Assembly (NCBI RefSeq): GCF_964204865.1
Contig: NC_135254.1
Span: 8,127,001 to 8,191,000 of the forward strand
Length of the DNA stretch: 64,000 bases
Direction of reading: 5' to 3'
DNA from: Styela clava
Taxonomy: Eukaryota > Chordata > Ascidiacea > Stolidobranchia > Styelidae
Positions 1 to 14,518 of the stretch are shown here, one piece after another. The first letter of the stretch is position 1, and every line of letters starts with the position of its first letter. Under the pieces are notes generated by a model, which was not told the DNA's origin, did no database searches, and saw only the letters and a program-made list of their open reading frames with translations. The position numbers were made by a program, and so were the translations under genes.

Positions 1-2996
1 GAGCCGGTCACCAAAGCAAGTACTAACCGAGCTCGACGTTGTTTTACCTCTGAGACCAGTCAAGAACGAGTGTTTGTGAATATCAAGTAACCAAATTGCA
101 CCCATTTAAAACAGTGTTGAGAAATGTTCAAACCGATACGTAATCACAAAAGGAAACGAATATTACGGACCGCGAAGCTAATTATTTCCTATTTGTATCC
201 ATATGGCCTTCAATTGAAGTTTAATCATAAACAGGAAACGCACATATTCTATTCCAATTAGTGAAATATTAAAATGAAAATAGAATTCTTTTGATAGGTG
301 TATAAAGGATGCCACTCCCATACCCCAGCCGTTCAAACCAACGAGGATATCCCTTGTTTTTGTTTCCTCCCCAACACTAAATGGAAATTTTAAGAATTTA
401 TAATCAGCAGTGTCTTAGTAATCCTCTCGTACACCGTTGATATCAATATGACTTTCATATGAAATACCACAGATTTCTTGTTTCCTGTTTCAATGGCTTT
501 AGCACCGACATGAGCAAAATATGGCCCGCGGGCCAAATCCGGGCTCTGGGTAATTCAATCTGACCCGCCTGATGCAGCCACAATCAAACTCACACTAAAT
601 TATGATGTTTCAGCTAAAAAATAGCTGACGGAATTTGTTGAGATTGCGATTAAATTTAGTTTTGGCACGAGGCTTATTGTTTTCCACTGTTGCTTTTGTA
701 ACACTATAAATATTGTTCATAAAATGTAACTTACGTCACAATTACATGGCCCGCCAGTCTAGGACCATGTCCCATGTCCCAAAAACTTTGCCCATCTCTG
801 ATGCTTGAGCATAAGAAGATGGCAGACGCGTCACCAAACCCAGAGTAAAGTGCAAATAACGTGAAATTCTAGTTGGTTTGTCGATTTCGACCGGCAATCA
901 ACTCGACAAATTTGATAAACAAATTATCAGCATTGACGTAATAAATAATTAGGACAAAGGAAAAACATTCTCCATCCTTACACCCTCAAATATTTGACCT
1001 CTAAACGGACGAGTGACCTTGAATATTTCGGTTATTTCCGTATGTCCTGAACTGCCCGGATGTTTTTCAAATTAATATGAACCAATGATAGACTTTGTGA
1101 CATCCGATGTGTGTTTTGAATGACGTTTAAACCGGAAGAATGTAACATATGTATGAACATTATTTCATTTTCCGTGCGTTTCAAAATATTTTCTGAAAAA
1201 TTCAAAATGTTGGTACTTTTTAACACTAAAGGTCAACGTATATATGCTCAAAACTGTTTCATTTCAAATAATTCTTTTAAAAATGTTTGTTTTCGGGAAA
1301 TATGATTTTTCGATCATGTATAATGTCTATAAAATTCAACGAACACGTTGTACTTGGATGGCGTATATATGCTACGAACTATAATAGTATGAGTCATACA
1401 TGTTTTCCTGTCGGTCATACAGTTCATAGTAGGTTTCCAAGTCAAAAATCATGTTATGCGGCTGTTATTGCACAAAAACACTATTTTTGATACAACTCAA
1501 CAGATTATTTCATATATCCTGTTTTTCGTTTCTTTTGGCGTCCAATTTTGTCAATTATTTGCGACTTGCGAAAAAAAATGATACATAATGAAATTCACAT
1601 TATAAAATTGACGTTGGATGAAAATGCTGCGGTAAATCTATTTATATTGTTTTCACTGGAAGACTGTTACTGAATTACAAATTTTCCATTTTTTTCCAGT
1701 ATTAATCTAAAATTAAACCTCGCCTTTGAACATCATGTAGTGAGGCAAGTTTTAGAAGTGAAGTAAAGGAAACCATTTCAAATAGGCGGGATTTAGGTTA
1801 TGCGAAACTTGTTTCTATTTCAAAGAATATAGAACAATTATCGTGATACACATTCCAGTTTCGATTTTGATACATATTTTCGAGGCCGATATTCATCTAA
1901 TGATATTACTTGCTTGAGGAACAATGCACATTTGTATTTTGCCATAAGTCATTCCACCATTATGATATCATAATGTCAATTTTATAAGTAAGCAATGTGT
2001 CATCGAACGAACATGCACTTATTGTCTAGTTTGAAACGCTGCCATTGCAAATGCAACTGCACGGAATATAACAATCGAAATGTTTCATAACGAAATGCAT
2101 AATAAAAATAGAAGGCATGTACAAAGTAAACAACACGTTTATGCCTTTACGCTTTCCAGTTGATTTGAAAAATTCTAAGCCTCTCAAAATAAAACCTACA
2201 AACCAAACGAGCAAAGACTAGGATAGGCGTAATTGTGAGCGAATAATATAATATTCTATTTCAGATTTCCTCAAGGTAGGACAGTTTGAAGCAAGAATGA
2301 CGACTTTTGATTTCCCTTGTTTTGCATTTTTAAGAGTTTGAATGCACCCAAGATTCTAGTTTCCACACTTCATAACAAGTTGAAGCCAACGCCTTTTTCT
2401 GTTTCTTTGAATGTTAAGTTAACTTAAACTCGCACTTCGAATGTATCAATGACAAAAGCAAATGTTGAAATTTTGAAAACTATTTGAAAATATGAAAAAC
2501 GTGATACTTTTTAATTTGGCAAACAATCATAGTTTGAATATCCACCAAAGTATTTCAAACGTTATCTTCATTCTCTTATAAGCTTTTACACTTTCATGAA
2601 ATAGTTTTGCCCTTTTAGGTTGAAGATCTCGAACTGCGATTGCATATTGTAACACTCGTTGTTAGCAAGTCGTTTGCGATTCAGTGTGACGTATTTAGTT
2701 GTTGCACAGTTGTTTGGGAATTTCATTTTACATCAGATAACGATTGTTGCAACTTTGTACGAAACACTACACCGCATTGTGCGCAAATAATACGACATTG
2801 GTCTGATAAGTTACCGCGACCTCGATATGATATCATAATGAATTTACTGTCAAAAAAATTGGTAAGTTATTTGCAATTCCAAGTCATTGAAACTTTGTAA
2901 TGTGAGAATGATAAAAGAAGAATTAACTTACTCTCTACCACACATGTACCACGAATAATTCTAAAGATGATATGGCGTTCGCTATGTTATTGAATG
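1..2996. other. Gene-free stretch with one hAT remnant
   Basis: No open frame here has coding character or splice-consistent partners. The longest frames are 60-86 codons, as expected by chance in AT-rich DNA. The frame at 2640-2900 follows a possible acceptor, but the peptide matches no family I know. The only structured feature is the repeat at 503-801. Confidence 0.6.
503..801. mobile_element. hAT-like non-autonomous element (remnant)
   Basis: The left end carries a GGCCCGCGGGCC core near a GAGCAAAATATGG end. The right end reads GGCCCGCC followed by AAACTTTGCCCATCTCTG, which inverted gives CAGAGATGGGCAAAG. The inner ends are imperfect inverted repeats of the GC-rich type seen in many animal hAT elements. 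A possible 8-bp duplication (GGCTTTAG / TGCTTGAG) matches at 6 of 8 positions. There is no coding capacity. Confidence 0.5.
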
Positions 2997-3219
2997 GGTA
3001 CTCCCGAAGCATGTGAACCATGATGGCGGACACCGGAACGTAGTATGTGTACCAGGTTAGGCCATAATTCCAGGTACTAATACTACGGGAGTCACTTGGC
3101 TAGTCCCCGAACTTGCAATAAAGGAGGAAAATTGGAATCTAATTATGGCATAACCCTAACCTGGTACACATACTACGTTCCGGTGTCCGCCATCTCGGTT
3201 CACATATTTCGGGAGTACC
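2997..3219. mobile_element. MITE family A copy with perfect 8-bp TSD
   Basis: 223-bp element. The left end GGTACTCCCGAAGCATG is the inverted repeat of the right end. Perfect flanking direct repeats ATTGAATG lie at 2989-2996 and 3220-3227. Each arm carries a GATGGCGGACACCGGAACG block and a GTGTACCAGGTTAG block. The centre looks rearranged compared with the copies near 39-40 kb. The 8-bp duplication fits the hAT superfamily (inference). Confidence 0.85.
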
Positions 3220-4852
3220 ATTGAATGAAAGTAAACAACCAGCAGTGTGATTAAATTCCTGATCCTACAAAACAGTTTCTTGTATCGCAATCAGCACGTT
3301 TTATAAGCTGCATTGCTTGCAAATAATGCTGCATTGCTTTACACGGGAACGGTACCGCGATGAAACTGTCGATGATTCGCCAAGCAACTTAGCGGGCGTG
3401 TATCAGATTGTTTTTATTTGCACTATATGATGAAAAGTAATATTTCTATTGTTCGATTGCAAAAGATGGCGATTGACGGCAATAAAGGATTTAAACGCTA
3501 GACCAAACGTTTTCTTCGCCAAAAACCCCAGCAATGACATTAACAAACCAAATGCTTTAAAAAAAATTGAAGTTTTATTTTTAGGCTTGGCACATTTTAT
3601 ACTGAACTCAACTATAAGCGTTCTATAGAGCGGTGATTCATTCATCAGACAAGCCCAGGTACAAGTTCCCGATATTTTTTTTCAAAAACATGATGATTTT
3701 AATGATTTAAATTCTTTTACTGTGAGATTCATTATGAAATATAAACTCGTTTTTAAGAATGATTCAAAACTTTTGTGTGTAGAGTTAAATTTAAAAGCTA
3801 ATATCTTAATGATTTTAGTCTAACGTAGCCTTCAAATGACGCTTACGTGGCTCAACGCTAAAGTATTCACTGAGCTTACTTCCAATAGTGTGCTTCAAAA
3901 AACACGAAAATTCACTTAAAGGAAATCGTTAAGTGAAATGGTAGGGATCTGATTAGCGGACAATCTTTCGATCAGACGACATTTTCGATTTGGGAGAAAT
4001 TCAAATCCCTTGGGACGCTTAAAAATTATTGACAAAATGATTTAAAGTCTGAAATTGTTTATAGAAGATTACTGTAAAATCGATATGAAAATACAATTGA
4101 TTCTTGTAATTATTCAAGAGGTCAATAAACAAGATCATCAATCGCGATTGTTGTAAATGAAAATGCGTAATTAATCTTTGTGGTGTATCTCAGCGGCGTA
4201 ATCAATTTTTTGTTTTGAACTTTTTGGTATCATACATAGCAATTTCGCTTTAGGATTCTCAAAACTCTTGAATATCTACTTTTCCCGCATCCAGCCGTTT
4301 CTGGCAGCTGTTACGACCTAACTTGGCAATTAGAAATTTCAGACCCCACTTGGAAACTCCTGGCTGCGACCCTGGTTTAACTCAGAAAATAACATCTAAT
4401 ACTAAAATATAAACGCGATAAAATAGCTCAATTGACATGTTTGGAGGCGTCATTTTTTTTCAATATACTCGCATTACTCGATTAAACTTTCCTGCTGATT
4501 AAAATATCCTGAAAACGATTCTGGTTGCCATGGATATTTCCACTCTAACTGCATTTGATTTCGTCCAAAGTTTGGTCAAATAAGCCTGGGAAATCGTATC
4601 TTGTGTTTTGTGACTATGTGTGTGGTAAGATATCTTGTAACACTCTTCCCAAATTCATTCATAAAAAATATCTCAATTCCCATGGGTCATTATATCCAGT
4701 CTAGTCTAGACGACTGGATATTTAGAAAGCATTGATCATATCGCAAATGAACAATACTGTAAGGATGCCATAGTATTTGGCTGAAACCAAATTGATTTCA
4801 AACAACATTAAATAGAATAATGAAGGTGAATGCCGCATAGGGATCTCTTGCA

Positions 4853-5085
4853 GAAAGCCTGCCAAAAACACCCCCTTTCCGCCACTCAAAATGAAAAATT
4901 AGTAATTATCCATGCAGTTACTATTTTCATTTATTAATAGTATTTAGCTATGCCCGGGTTAGACTTAGAGAGCGAGCAATTACTTTAAACTTGACAAGCA
5001 CAATCTGCAGTATCTAAAACGTGGCGGGGATTCTTAAATTTCACATTTTTTGCATTCTTAGAAGGGGGTTTTCTACACAAGAGTT
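4853..5085. repeat. Dispersed repeat with C-rich inverted ends (copy 1)
   Basis: The left end (AGAAAGCCTGCC, then ACACCCCC and CCGCCACTC) is mirrored by the right end (GTGGCGGGGATT, then GAAGGGGGTTTTCT). A related tract at about 7325-7410 repeats the same words (AGAAAGCCCCGCCACTG, AAAAACACCCCCGCCGC and an AAAAATTAG tail). This suggests a short inverted-repeat family. No target duplication was resolved. Confidence 0.45.
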
Positions 5086-5170
5086 GCCAAATTATCCGAA
5101 ATCAGAAATAGCAGAATGAAATGATATATATATTTTATATAAATCTATTTAAACTCACATCAGTTTTATC

Positions 5171-5645
5171 CAGTGGTGGCTTTAAAATTTTTTGCCAGCC
5201 AGTGCCATTACAAAAGTCATAATTTTCAGCCGGTTCTGTTACAAAAAGTCATATTTTTTAGCAAATAAACTGATTATTTTTAATTACTCCTTACTTAACA
5301 TGTCAAAATAATGGTTAAGTAAGCACCAATATATCAAAATTCGAAAATCGAAATTTTTGATGATGTTGAGGATTGTCTATATTGCTGTATATATTATGAC
5401 GCAATAATTAAATTTTCAGACAAACAATCACAAAAGGAAAATTTATACAATGTATAACTGTTACGTGCAAGCTTGATCATTTTACATTTTGAAAAAAACA
5501 CGTGAGCTATTTGATCCCTAAAAAATGTGTGTTAGATAAGATGCAAAAATCCATTGGCAGTAGCCATTAACCGGTTCGCTGATCTTATAAAATTCCGTGA
5601 GACGGTTCTATAGAACCGGTGCGAACCGACTGAATCCCACCACTG
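5171..5645. mobile_element. hAT-like element, CAGTGGTGG ends
   Basis: 475-bp element starting CAGTGGTGGCTTTAAA and ending in CCCACCACTG. The flanks GTTTTATC (5163-5170) and GTTTTATT (5646-5653) agree at 7 of 8 positions. The right arm includes the palindromic GGTTCTATAGAACC. It holds no open frame, so it is non-autonomous. CAGxGG ends plus an 8-bp duplication are hallmarks of hAT elements. Confidence 0.8.
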
Positions 5646-7324
5646 GTTTTATTTTGTTCAAAGATATGATCTCCAAAAATTTAAGCAGTATCAAATGTCG
5701 AATGAACGATCAAGCGTCCAAATCTTTCCCAGGCTCTTTCTAATTTGGCCCAGATAGTCAGATCAACCAAGCTCTAGAGTTCAACGAAATCCAATTAAGT
5801 GAGAAAAATTCATTAGTAACGAATTCCAGCGGACTGTTCCCATTGTTATTCATCTCCCACGGGGACATATGCTTAAAACAAGATCTCTATAATCCCCAGG
5901 GAGAAAACGCATTATTGAAATTCAATAAATAGATTCTTTTGACCTTTGCTAAGTTTGTCTGTCCTCACTACGACGTAGGTTTACAAAATCTCTACTAATA
6001 AACAAATTCTCTCAAGCAAAATAGCATATCGTTTCCTGATAATCGTTCATAGTTTATATCAAAAAGCTCAGATAGAAACAGAAATTAGCTACATCTCTAT
6101 GTGTATCTGTATACGCTAAACCCTGCCCAAATTCAATTCTCAATCCACACTTGAATCCACCATACAGAATCACGATGAAGGTATTGTTAATTAAATGTCT
6201 TTAAGCTGACTTTTCATTCAAAATAGTACTTTTAGCATTCATTTCCTGCAGCGCTCTCATAATCTCAGACATAAGATACCTCCTACAGGCACTAAAAGCC
6301 AGCAGTGGGTGTGTGGTAGGCGTAAGCTCTGATATAATATTAATAGATATATACATAATGGTTAAGATAAATCTCTTGCATCTTGGTTTTCTGTGGTAGT
6401 TTATACAAAACCATTTTTGGACATTATTAGATATATATTAGTCTTCGAATCAAATTATAATCTTATCCCTTGTTTGATTTTTGGTCTTTGTCATTAAAAA
6501 AGAACTGCATACAATAATAAAACTATTCGTAAGACTGTATCTAGGTTGCATCCCAATACCTAAACCGGAAAGTTGCCATTCACCAGTTCTCAAGAAAGTT
6601 TGGTCCTTTTCCATTACCAATTATCATTACCCGGGCCAGAGATTTTGCCCTGCATATAATCTCACTGTTCGCCTATGTAAGTAAACAATTACGAAAAGCA
6701 CAAACTTTCATTAGTCGCCTCGTTCTCAAATTATTTAGCGACTATACCACGAACTTTCAGTCAACTGGTTAAATCTATACTTATCTCATAAATTACCTAC
6801 TTTCTTCTGCTGTATGTGAGTTTACATTATAGGATCTCCAACAGTTTATTGCAGTAAAGTTTCCTTTCCTTATCCTGCTCTTTCTGATAGTCCATTATCA
6901 TAAATACATTACTGATACAAACAATTTTATAACCACAGCTTGGTGTTGATGACATTGCCAGCCATTAGCACTTCGTCAACAAACTGTAAAACATCCTTGA
7001 TAGTGACGACATAAACGCCCTTGTTAGATCACAGCGGGAAAAGTCAATTTACATGTAGACCAGACAGAATTGCTTTGATTACTTACTTACTTCGAGAACA
7101 AGCAATTTGTTCAAATTTAAAAAGTTGAAAGAGGTTTAGGTTGAAGGCAACTATTACTCGAAATGTTTTTTTTAAGTGAGACTGGCTTATACTCATGTTA
7201 TTTTCGACAGCCAGGAGGGTCATTGTGACGCGCAGTTGGTCAGGAAAATGAGAGGAGGTGGTGTCTATGGTGGGCTTTGGCAATTTGACTTGCACAAATT
7301 TCGTAGTATGTTAAACTAGGGATT

Positions 7325-7500
7325 TATTGTAGAAAGCCCCGCCACTGATTCAAAAATGTGAGATTTGAGAAAAACACCCCCGCCGCATTTTAAAATAAAA
7401 AATTAGGTTCGGTTAGGGCGAGGAATTACGGTGCTTGAAAATTTAAATCGTCAGCGCAATTTGTATTCCCAGCCCTAAGTAGAAAATTACTATTTATTTT
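7325..7500. repeat. Dispersed repeat with C-rich ends (copy 2)
   Basis: Related to the tract at 4853-5085 by shared words AGAAAGCC, CCGCCACT and ACACCCCC, and by an AAAAATTAG tract. Only the left half aligns clearly by eye. Confidence 0.4.
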
Positions 7501-8848
7501 ATTTTGAACTGTGTAGGCTTGTGTTTTTTGTCGTGGCTTTTACAAAAAATGTGGTAAGATGAAAATACCTCGGCAAATTATGAGATTGGTTGAATCACAT
7601 ACATTAAATATCGCGTATTAGAGTAAATGAAGTTGGCTTCTAGACTATCTGAATTCGTGGCCACCTCTGTTAAAAATTAGAGTGAAAAATGAATATATAT
7701 GCGAAGGATCAAACTCCTAAATTTCTGAAATAATAAGGGATGAGGCACAAGAGACTGCGAAATAACGTTGAACCTAAATAAACAGCTTCATTGTATGTTT
7801 GCTCAAGAATTACTTATTGTTGTATTTATACCTTCCTCATTATTATCGAAGTTTTCATTAGAATGCAGCACAACTATATGGCTTTAATCTAGGATGTTAA
7901 CGCTCCCGTTCACTGTACCATAAGATGTTCTTATAGCATTTGCGATATTGACAGCACATCACATAATCGCACTTGCATGGCACTCAATGTCCATCTGTCT
8001 TATTAAGCAAGTTCGCAGAAACGCAGACGAAACATTATTCATTAATCATATCTGTTGGTGTGAATCCATTTAGCACATCAGCGTGCTTATCATTTATTGT
8101 GTCGGTATGTTCTAGATTTGGATATATGCGGGCCACGCAAGAGTTGTAACTAATTATACCCGGAAGACTAAATATTCACTTGGGCCACACGTGAAATAGT
8201 TGATAATAAGACAGCAATAAACATCAATTCTACAATCTCCGAATGGATTAGGCGCCAAAGTTAACAATAATCAACTATGACGTCATATGACTTGTGTATT
8301 GTGATTTTCCTTGTTGTTCAATAATCCGATAATCGCAATGCGATTTTCCCGCGTCTTTTCATTTAATCCGTCAATATCAAATTGCTTTATTTTCCTGTAA
8401 TTGTAATTACGTTGATAATAAAGCACGGCCTTGCTTGATTTATTGCAACACCAAGTAGTTTTCATAAGATTTATCCATCGCTCATGCTTGCCGATATAAT
8501 AAGGAACAGCCTACTTTTTTCGGAAGGATAAGACGGTTTTACGACTTTGCAATTTAAGACGTAAGACTGATCGCTTTGTCGGCCATATCAGGATTCTTAT
8601 TGAATACTAAGCTTTGATATTTGAAAAATGTATTTTGGCTCCGAAGGGATTTACCACCGGGCACGTGATTTAAATAAAACGAAACCAATGTCTTCCGCAT
8701 GTAAATTCACTCCAACCGTTCGTAAATGAGCTGTCGGTTCTTGTGTATATACAGATTCTTGAGCACAGCTAATGCTTCAATACTTTTTTGCAAAGTGTTC
8801 GGTATTTTATCGCCCCACGATTCAAGCAATGACCGCTGTGCTATTTTG

Positions 8849-9062
8849 GGCACTCTAGAAGTATGTGTACCAATATGTTGGGAACTAACTTTGTTCGCCT
8901 ACTTTACATCAAGTTGTGTAAAGGGACTGAAACCCATGGGAAGAGGGTATATTCGCTTAGCTAACACAGACAGTCCCCGAACACGTAATAGAACTAAAAT
9001 AAGGAAAATCGGAATAAAATTATGACCTAACCCTAACCTGATACACACACCACGGGAGTACC
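8849..9062. mobile_element. MITE family B copy
   Basis: The element runs from GGCACTCTAGAAGTATG to CACGGGAGTACC. It includes the family B body words CTTTACATCAAGTTGTG, TATATTCGCTTAGC and CGGAATAAAATTATG. Flanks CTATTTTG (8841-8848) and ATTTTTTG (9063-9070) are a decayed 8-bp duplication. The frame at 8726-9025 runs across this MITE and is not a gene. Confidence 0.75.
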
Positions 9063-12000
9063 ATTTTTTGTTTGGGTTGTGGTATTTGTGTGTATTCTTT
9101 TTTGCACAAACTGTTTGGTAACTTTACAACCCCGCTATTCAAGTGCTGATATTGTCATTTCTTTTTTGAGCTGTGATTTTATACTAAATCACAAATTTTT
9201 GATGTTTTATCAGAATAGCATAGAAAATATTTATTGAATGCCAATTCTTTTTTGGTAGTTCGAGGGCCTCGCGCATATTCCCTGTGCAAACAATGCATAC
9301 TTGCATCATATAGTGCGCTAGGGGCGTTTCGCAATCGTCGTATTTCATAATAATATTTTGATAACCGAGGTAATTAAGTTTGTATAGCGACAGGAACCTG
9401 CTAGGCGACCTTTACCAACAGTTACTTCATTTGGCTGCGAACGCTGCACCCACTGTACGATAAACATTGAGGCATATATTTACGGAAATGACTTCATGCG
9501 TGGCTGGAAATGACGCATAGGCAATCTGTTATTGTATAATAAGCGTATGGCGTAGCTATTCGTGAAGCCAGGTGCACGCTTGTTGAATACGGCTACATCA
9601 AGCATGGATTGTTGATGCTTTGGGTTAAAATGCGGCTGCGACCCATGCTTGACTTGTATTAGTAAGGTCGGCATGGCTGCATCGTGGAGGTGAATGCAGT
9701 TAACTCATTGACTGTATGCATACTATACATTTCGCAAGGTTTCGAGAGGCCATCGTAAAAATTGTGAAATACGTCAACAGTATTGCTCAACAAATTGTAA
9801 AGTGGTGCTAGAGTGGTTGTAAAGGTTACAAGGGTCAATCGCTATGATATTTCCGATTCCTACATACTTGACTGTACTAAACGTTTGCAATAAATTTTGA
9901 ATTATGATTGAATCAACACAATCCTGGTTTGGATATTCTTGTTCTAACCTTTCTCAGGAATTCCAGATTACTTAACTTTTTCCGTGCATGCTTATACAGA
10001 GACTTTTTGTCGGTGAAATGTGCCGAATGAAAAGGTCACTTGTAGAGCTTACATCCATGGCTAATGGAAACAATTAATCGTCATATACAGGGGCATAATT
10101 GTTTATGTTACCATTTGAAAAATGTGAATGGCTTCTGTTTGCCCTCATTTTGGTCACTAAGGACCCCATAGCGCGGTCTTCTATCCCGGTTCGGACGAAA
10201 TCACTCATGTATTGATTGTGTACATAGAGCGAATGACACACATCACGAAGGTCGAGTATATTTATAGAACATTACGAAATACTTGATACATATTAAGACA
10301 GGAAGCGTATGAAAGAATCAGTAAAATATTAAATTTATGAGTTTTAATGTTTGCCAATCCTCTTTTGTGTGCTAGTATTAGACATATGTGAGTCGTACCG
10401 TTGAAGAACGATCCATCACATCCCCATAGATAGTCAAACGTTTTAAATATTGCTATTTCAGTTACGAAGAAACGCATGGAAGGTCGGTTATTATTAGTGT
10501 CGAGTGCCAGGTTAAGTAAATAAAGTTGTCATCTGGCAGGCTGGGAGATAGATCTTGTGTGAATCTAAATATAATAGTGCGACTAAAATGAAGGATTATG
10601 GCCAAACATGGTGGCAGAGATTGTTCACTTCAGTCCAAAATTGTTCATATTGAAGCATAATTTCATCTCAACGCTTCTTGGGATGTGTATTGATATTTCA
10701 ACACCATGGTTAACATGTCTATAAGAAATCATCTAACTGAGTTAGAATTGGGAGTTGATATGGTTAGCTGTAAATGGTTGTAAATCATTTTGCATTCCAG
10801 TGACACATGCTAGACCCATTTCTTGGGATTTTAAACTTCTGTATTATATCAAATCACTAATGTTATCTCAAAAATAACTTATGATCCATTCATCAAAAAC
10901 CGTGATTATTCACTACGCCATTCTTCTCATTTGCTAACCTTGTAATGAAACTAAGTATGGTATATAAATACTTTAATCCAAGTTTTGACTACACTCACTA
11001 CAGCCTTCGATAATCGTTTAAATAAGATTCTGGGCATGCTACTGTAAATCTCGTTTGCTAAAATCTACGTGTTGCAAATAATTAATTAGTAATTTTAATG
11101 CTCATCGGCGTGAATACTTGGAGGTGCTAACATTTTTCCAATCAATCTCTTTTTTGTAGTGCTATTTCAAGTAATTGTTGTCTTGCGAAAAATGTTCGTA
11201 ACTAATAAAATCTTTATTTTCGTTCGAAGGATGACCACATCTCAATACACAATGGTTTTATCATTTATGAATTTCGTTTTCATTTGAGTCTCGACAGAGC
11301 ATGAATACAATTCTTCTGTACTTTTATTCAAATGTCGAATTACAGCATCAGTAAATACCTCCCATCCTATTCCTTATTGACTTTTACTATCTTTATGCGT
11401 GGACGAGGCGAGTTACAATGCTTACTCATCGCCGCCTAGGAAATGTAACGGATTGTATTCCCTGGCGGTTTGCAGGATAGCGTACCGTTTAACGGAATTT
11501 CCCGCCTAACAAACCGCGTTCAGTTAGTGCTAATTGATTCAGATTACTGTTGAATAATATGATGGTATGCGGCCAATTTCAAACGGTAAACGATGTCATT
11601 TGGGATTTCGATTCTGGAACAATGCTCACAAGTAATACTGTTTGCAATTTTACAAAAAACAATTATGAGAAATTGGTATCTTGGAAACTTCCCAAAAATG
11701 AATGTAGTGTTAAAAAATCACGGCCGCTAATGTTTCTGTAAAACGAAGTTTTTTCATCTCGACATATATGAATCAATTTTTCTTCAATTTGCGACTGACG
11801 GAAACCCGAGCTTCCCGGAAGTTATTCGTTACACACAACACACCACGCTCTAGTCTAAGGCACTATGCTTTCCCGGGTGTGAATTAGCGCGTGATTTCGA
11901 AATAGTTTCTCAAATGCTTCTGGAAGCAATTTTACACACTCGTGTTGGCTATAATTTTTGGTATAACCCTATATCATATATGATTATAATATAGAAGATA

Positions 12001-14518
12001 TGCTAATATCCTAAGATATATTCGTGAAAAGACGAAAATGTTTGTCGACATGTTGTCGAACATAGGAGGCTGAAATAGCTAATGCGCTACTTGTATTCTG
12101 ATGCTGTTATTTCTTGCCAATATTCTCCAGCTTTGACTTAATTATTAGTTTTGAATATTAGTATGCTGGTTCATACAGAAATTGTAAAATATTGTGATCA
12201 TTCAGAAAATCCAAGAAAGCTTGTTATATATGTGACAGCTGCTGACAAGGATTTACATATAATTTAAATCAACTGATGTCATTATAGAATCATCGTATTC
12301 AAAGAAGTTATCGGATTAGGTTAAATAAAGCAACCACCATAAAAGCAAGTTATAATGAGTTATATTGTTACAGTTGTGCGATCTATCTTTCACCACATTC
12401 TAAATTGTTTTTGTTAATAAAAAATATGGTTACTATTCAACATTTCAAGAATACATTCGTCTTTCTATTACTATATAAAACTATTTCAAAAATTTCCGTA
12501 ATACCAAAATTTCATTAACGAAAAACCAAACAAAGGATCCGGCATTCGACCAAAATACTTAAAATTATGCTTGTTGGGTGGAGGGCATCGCTTTCACTTT
12601 GATCAATATTTGTACCTATTTGTTAAGGCCACTTTCCTATAATTTGTTTAATTTAGAATTCAGTGATGTACTATATAACGCGAGATTTAGAAAGAGGTCA
12701 ATTCGGTGTACCAAATCGCATAGTACTTTGTTTCGAAATTTAATAAAACTCTCTCGTCAAGTAGGACAGCGACATCTCGGATGATTTCTCGTTGGCTACC
12801 GTTGTGATAAACTATTATTTATGACATCACAAACATTTCGTAATAATCCGGTCACAAAGGCACTCGGGACACAATAGAAATTATAGCCGTAATCCGCTGT
12901 CGTCGTCAGCGAAAAATAACAATCTGATAACATCATTCAACCAAGCAAAAAAAGGCGGAATTTCGTGATTAAATTACACAAATTATATACTTTCATGCTT
13001 GGCCTCAAATATTATTATCGACATGGTTATCGGCAGTTGTAAATTGATAGAATAAAACGTATGTTTGTCGTTTCTAGATTACACCGCAGCCAATGTTTAC
13101 AGAGCAAATTAAAAAGGGTTCTTTGAATTCTCATTGTGTACATTAAAAAGATAAAAGCCCTTCTATTCTGCCATTGTGTTTGTAAGAGATAGATAAAACC
13201 AACAATGCCAGGAACCGTCACAAAAGGTCACTGAGCTAGGAAAAACAAATATATCTCTTCGTCACGTCACAGCATTGTCAACGAATATCGGTTTCAAGGC
13301 CTGTGTACGCTGTAACCTTTGTATTTTTGCAAACAATTTATTCAGTCTATTATTATAATAATTGGAATGGAATAAATAGTCAAAATAATGACAGAAAATT
13401 TGTTCAGAACGAAACGCTCGACACATTACATCGATATTATTTTTGTATTTAATTCGTGATTGTAAGAACAGCTTTATTTATAAATTTCAAAACCTTTGCA
13501 GCCATATTTGAATTTGTTTCAAATTGGCAAAATTATACATCCATATAGTGGAAATAATATATACATATAAATGTAGAATGCAATTCTTGACACAGTTGAT
13601 TTCAAAGAGGTTCTACGTTACCAAGTTATCTCAGTGCCATGCTCCCAGAATTTACTATTTGGTACATATATAATGGAAATCTACTTTCGTTACCCATACT
13701 ATTTGAGTGCTTCTGTTATTAAGTGGACAAGTTTTTTGGCCTACGTCAGTTCCACATTAATAACCCGCTATGTATGTCAATGGTCGAGGTCGATTTCAAT
13801 CAGATGGTGGTTACACCCTACATATTTCAAATCTAACTTTCTACGTCCTAGTGTGTACATTTGAATGTCTACAATTTACAAATGGTATTTGAGTCGTTAT
13901 AATAAATCTTAGAAAGATCTCATTGTAAGTTGCAATTCAAGATGTGTGATTTTTCTTGTGTGCTAAATTAAATGAAGATTTCCAGTGTGGGTAACAGGTA
14001 ATTGATTCTTGTTACGAGCCTAGAAATCAATAATCGTCAAATTTTTATTCAAACAGATGTCGCAAAACCAATATATTTGCGGCGGGAACCATGGTAACCT
14101 ACCCCAGCGCTGATGATTTATAAGTCAATGACAAAAAGCTATTATGAATGTCGGTTAGTTGAAGAGTCGAAAAACCGTTTACCGCGTTTTATTATGATGT
14201 TATTTTTGGCTTAACTGTTATTGATGAGGGCTGTGACCTTCGGCTATCAACCATTGAAGTATATAATCTGCTGACGGTTTCAGTGGAAGCACAAATTGAA
14301 ATTTTAAATGATGCTTGATTGTTGAAATTAGGAAAGTAAGCATAATGGTACCACTGTTGGGTTATATGAATAAATAGTGTTTAGTTGTGATTCAAATATG
14401 CTCGTGATGCGTACTTCAAGGTTTGATATCGCTTGTGTCTGTATCCTGATCAATGTAAATACAAGTATAAACTGCTAGTCGTTTCTAGTGACTATAAGTC
14501 ATACCAGATACAATGATC
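9063..14518. other. Gene-free stretch
   Basis: No coding region supported. Frames at 11550-11741, 12578-12784 and 13634-13864 lack family similarity or splice partners. A locally GC-richer tract at 11400-11530 (CATCGCCGCCTAGG, CGGTTTGCAGGATAGCG, TTTCCCGCC) stands out from the AT-rich surroundings and may be regulatory. That is only a base-composition remark. Confidence 0.45.

Larger units (their letters stand above)
3228..8848. other. Gene-free stretch with scattered repeats
   Basis: No supported genes. It contains the hAT-like element at 5171-5645 and two related repeat copies near 4853-5085 and 7325-7500. At about 3950-4015 a tract with inverted GATCTGATTAG/CGATCAGAC elements ends in ATTCAAATCCC; it faintly resembles a pol-III box B, but I see no tRNA fold. 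Confidence 0.5.

Noticed and set aside
2640..2900. 86-codon frame preceded by a possible acceptor
   Set aside because: A Cys-rich but unpatterned peptide with no in-phase neighbours and no recognisable domain.
3930..4015. tRNA gene candidate
   Set aside because: Only a weak box B-like ATTCAAATCCC and no cloverleaf pairing.
8726..9025. 99-codon frame
   Set aside because: It runs through a family B MITE. The same peptide pieces (MCTRLGLGHN and similar) recur wherever the MITE occurs.
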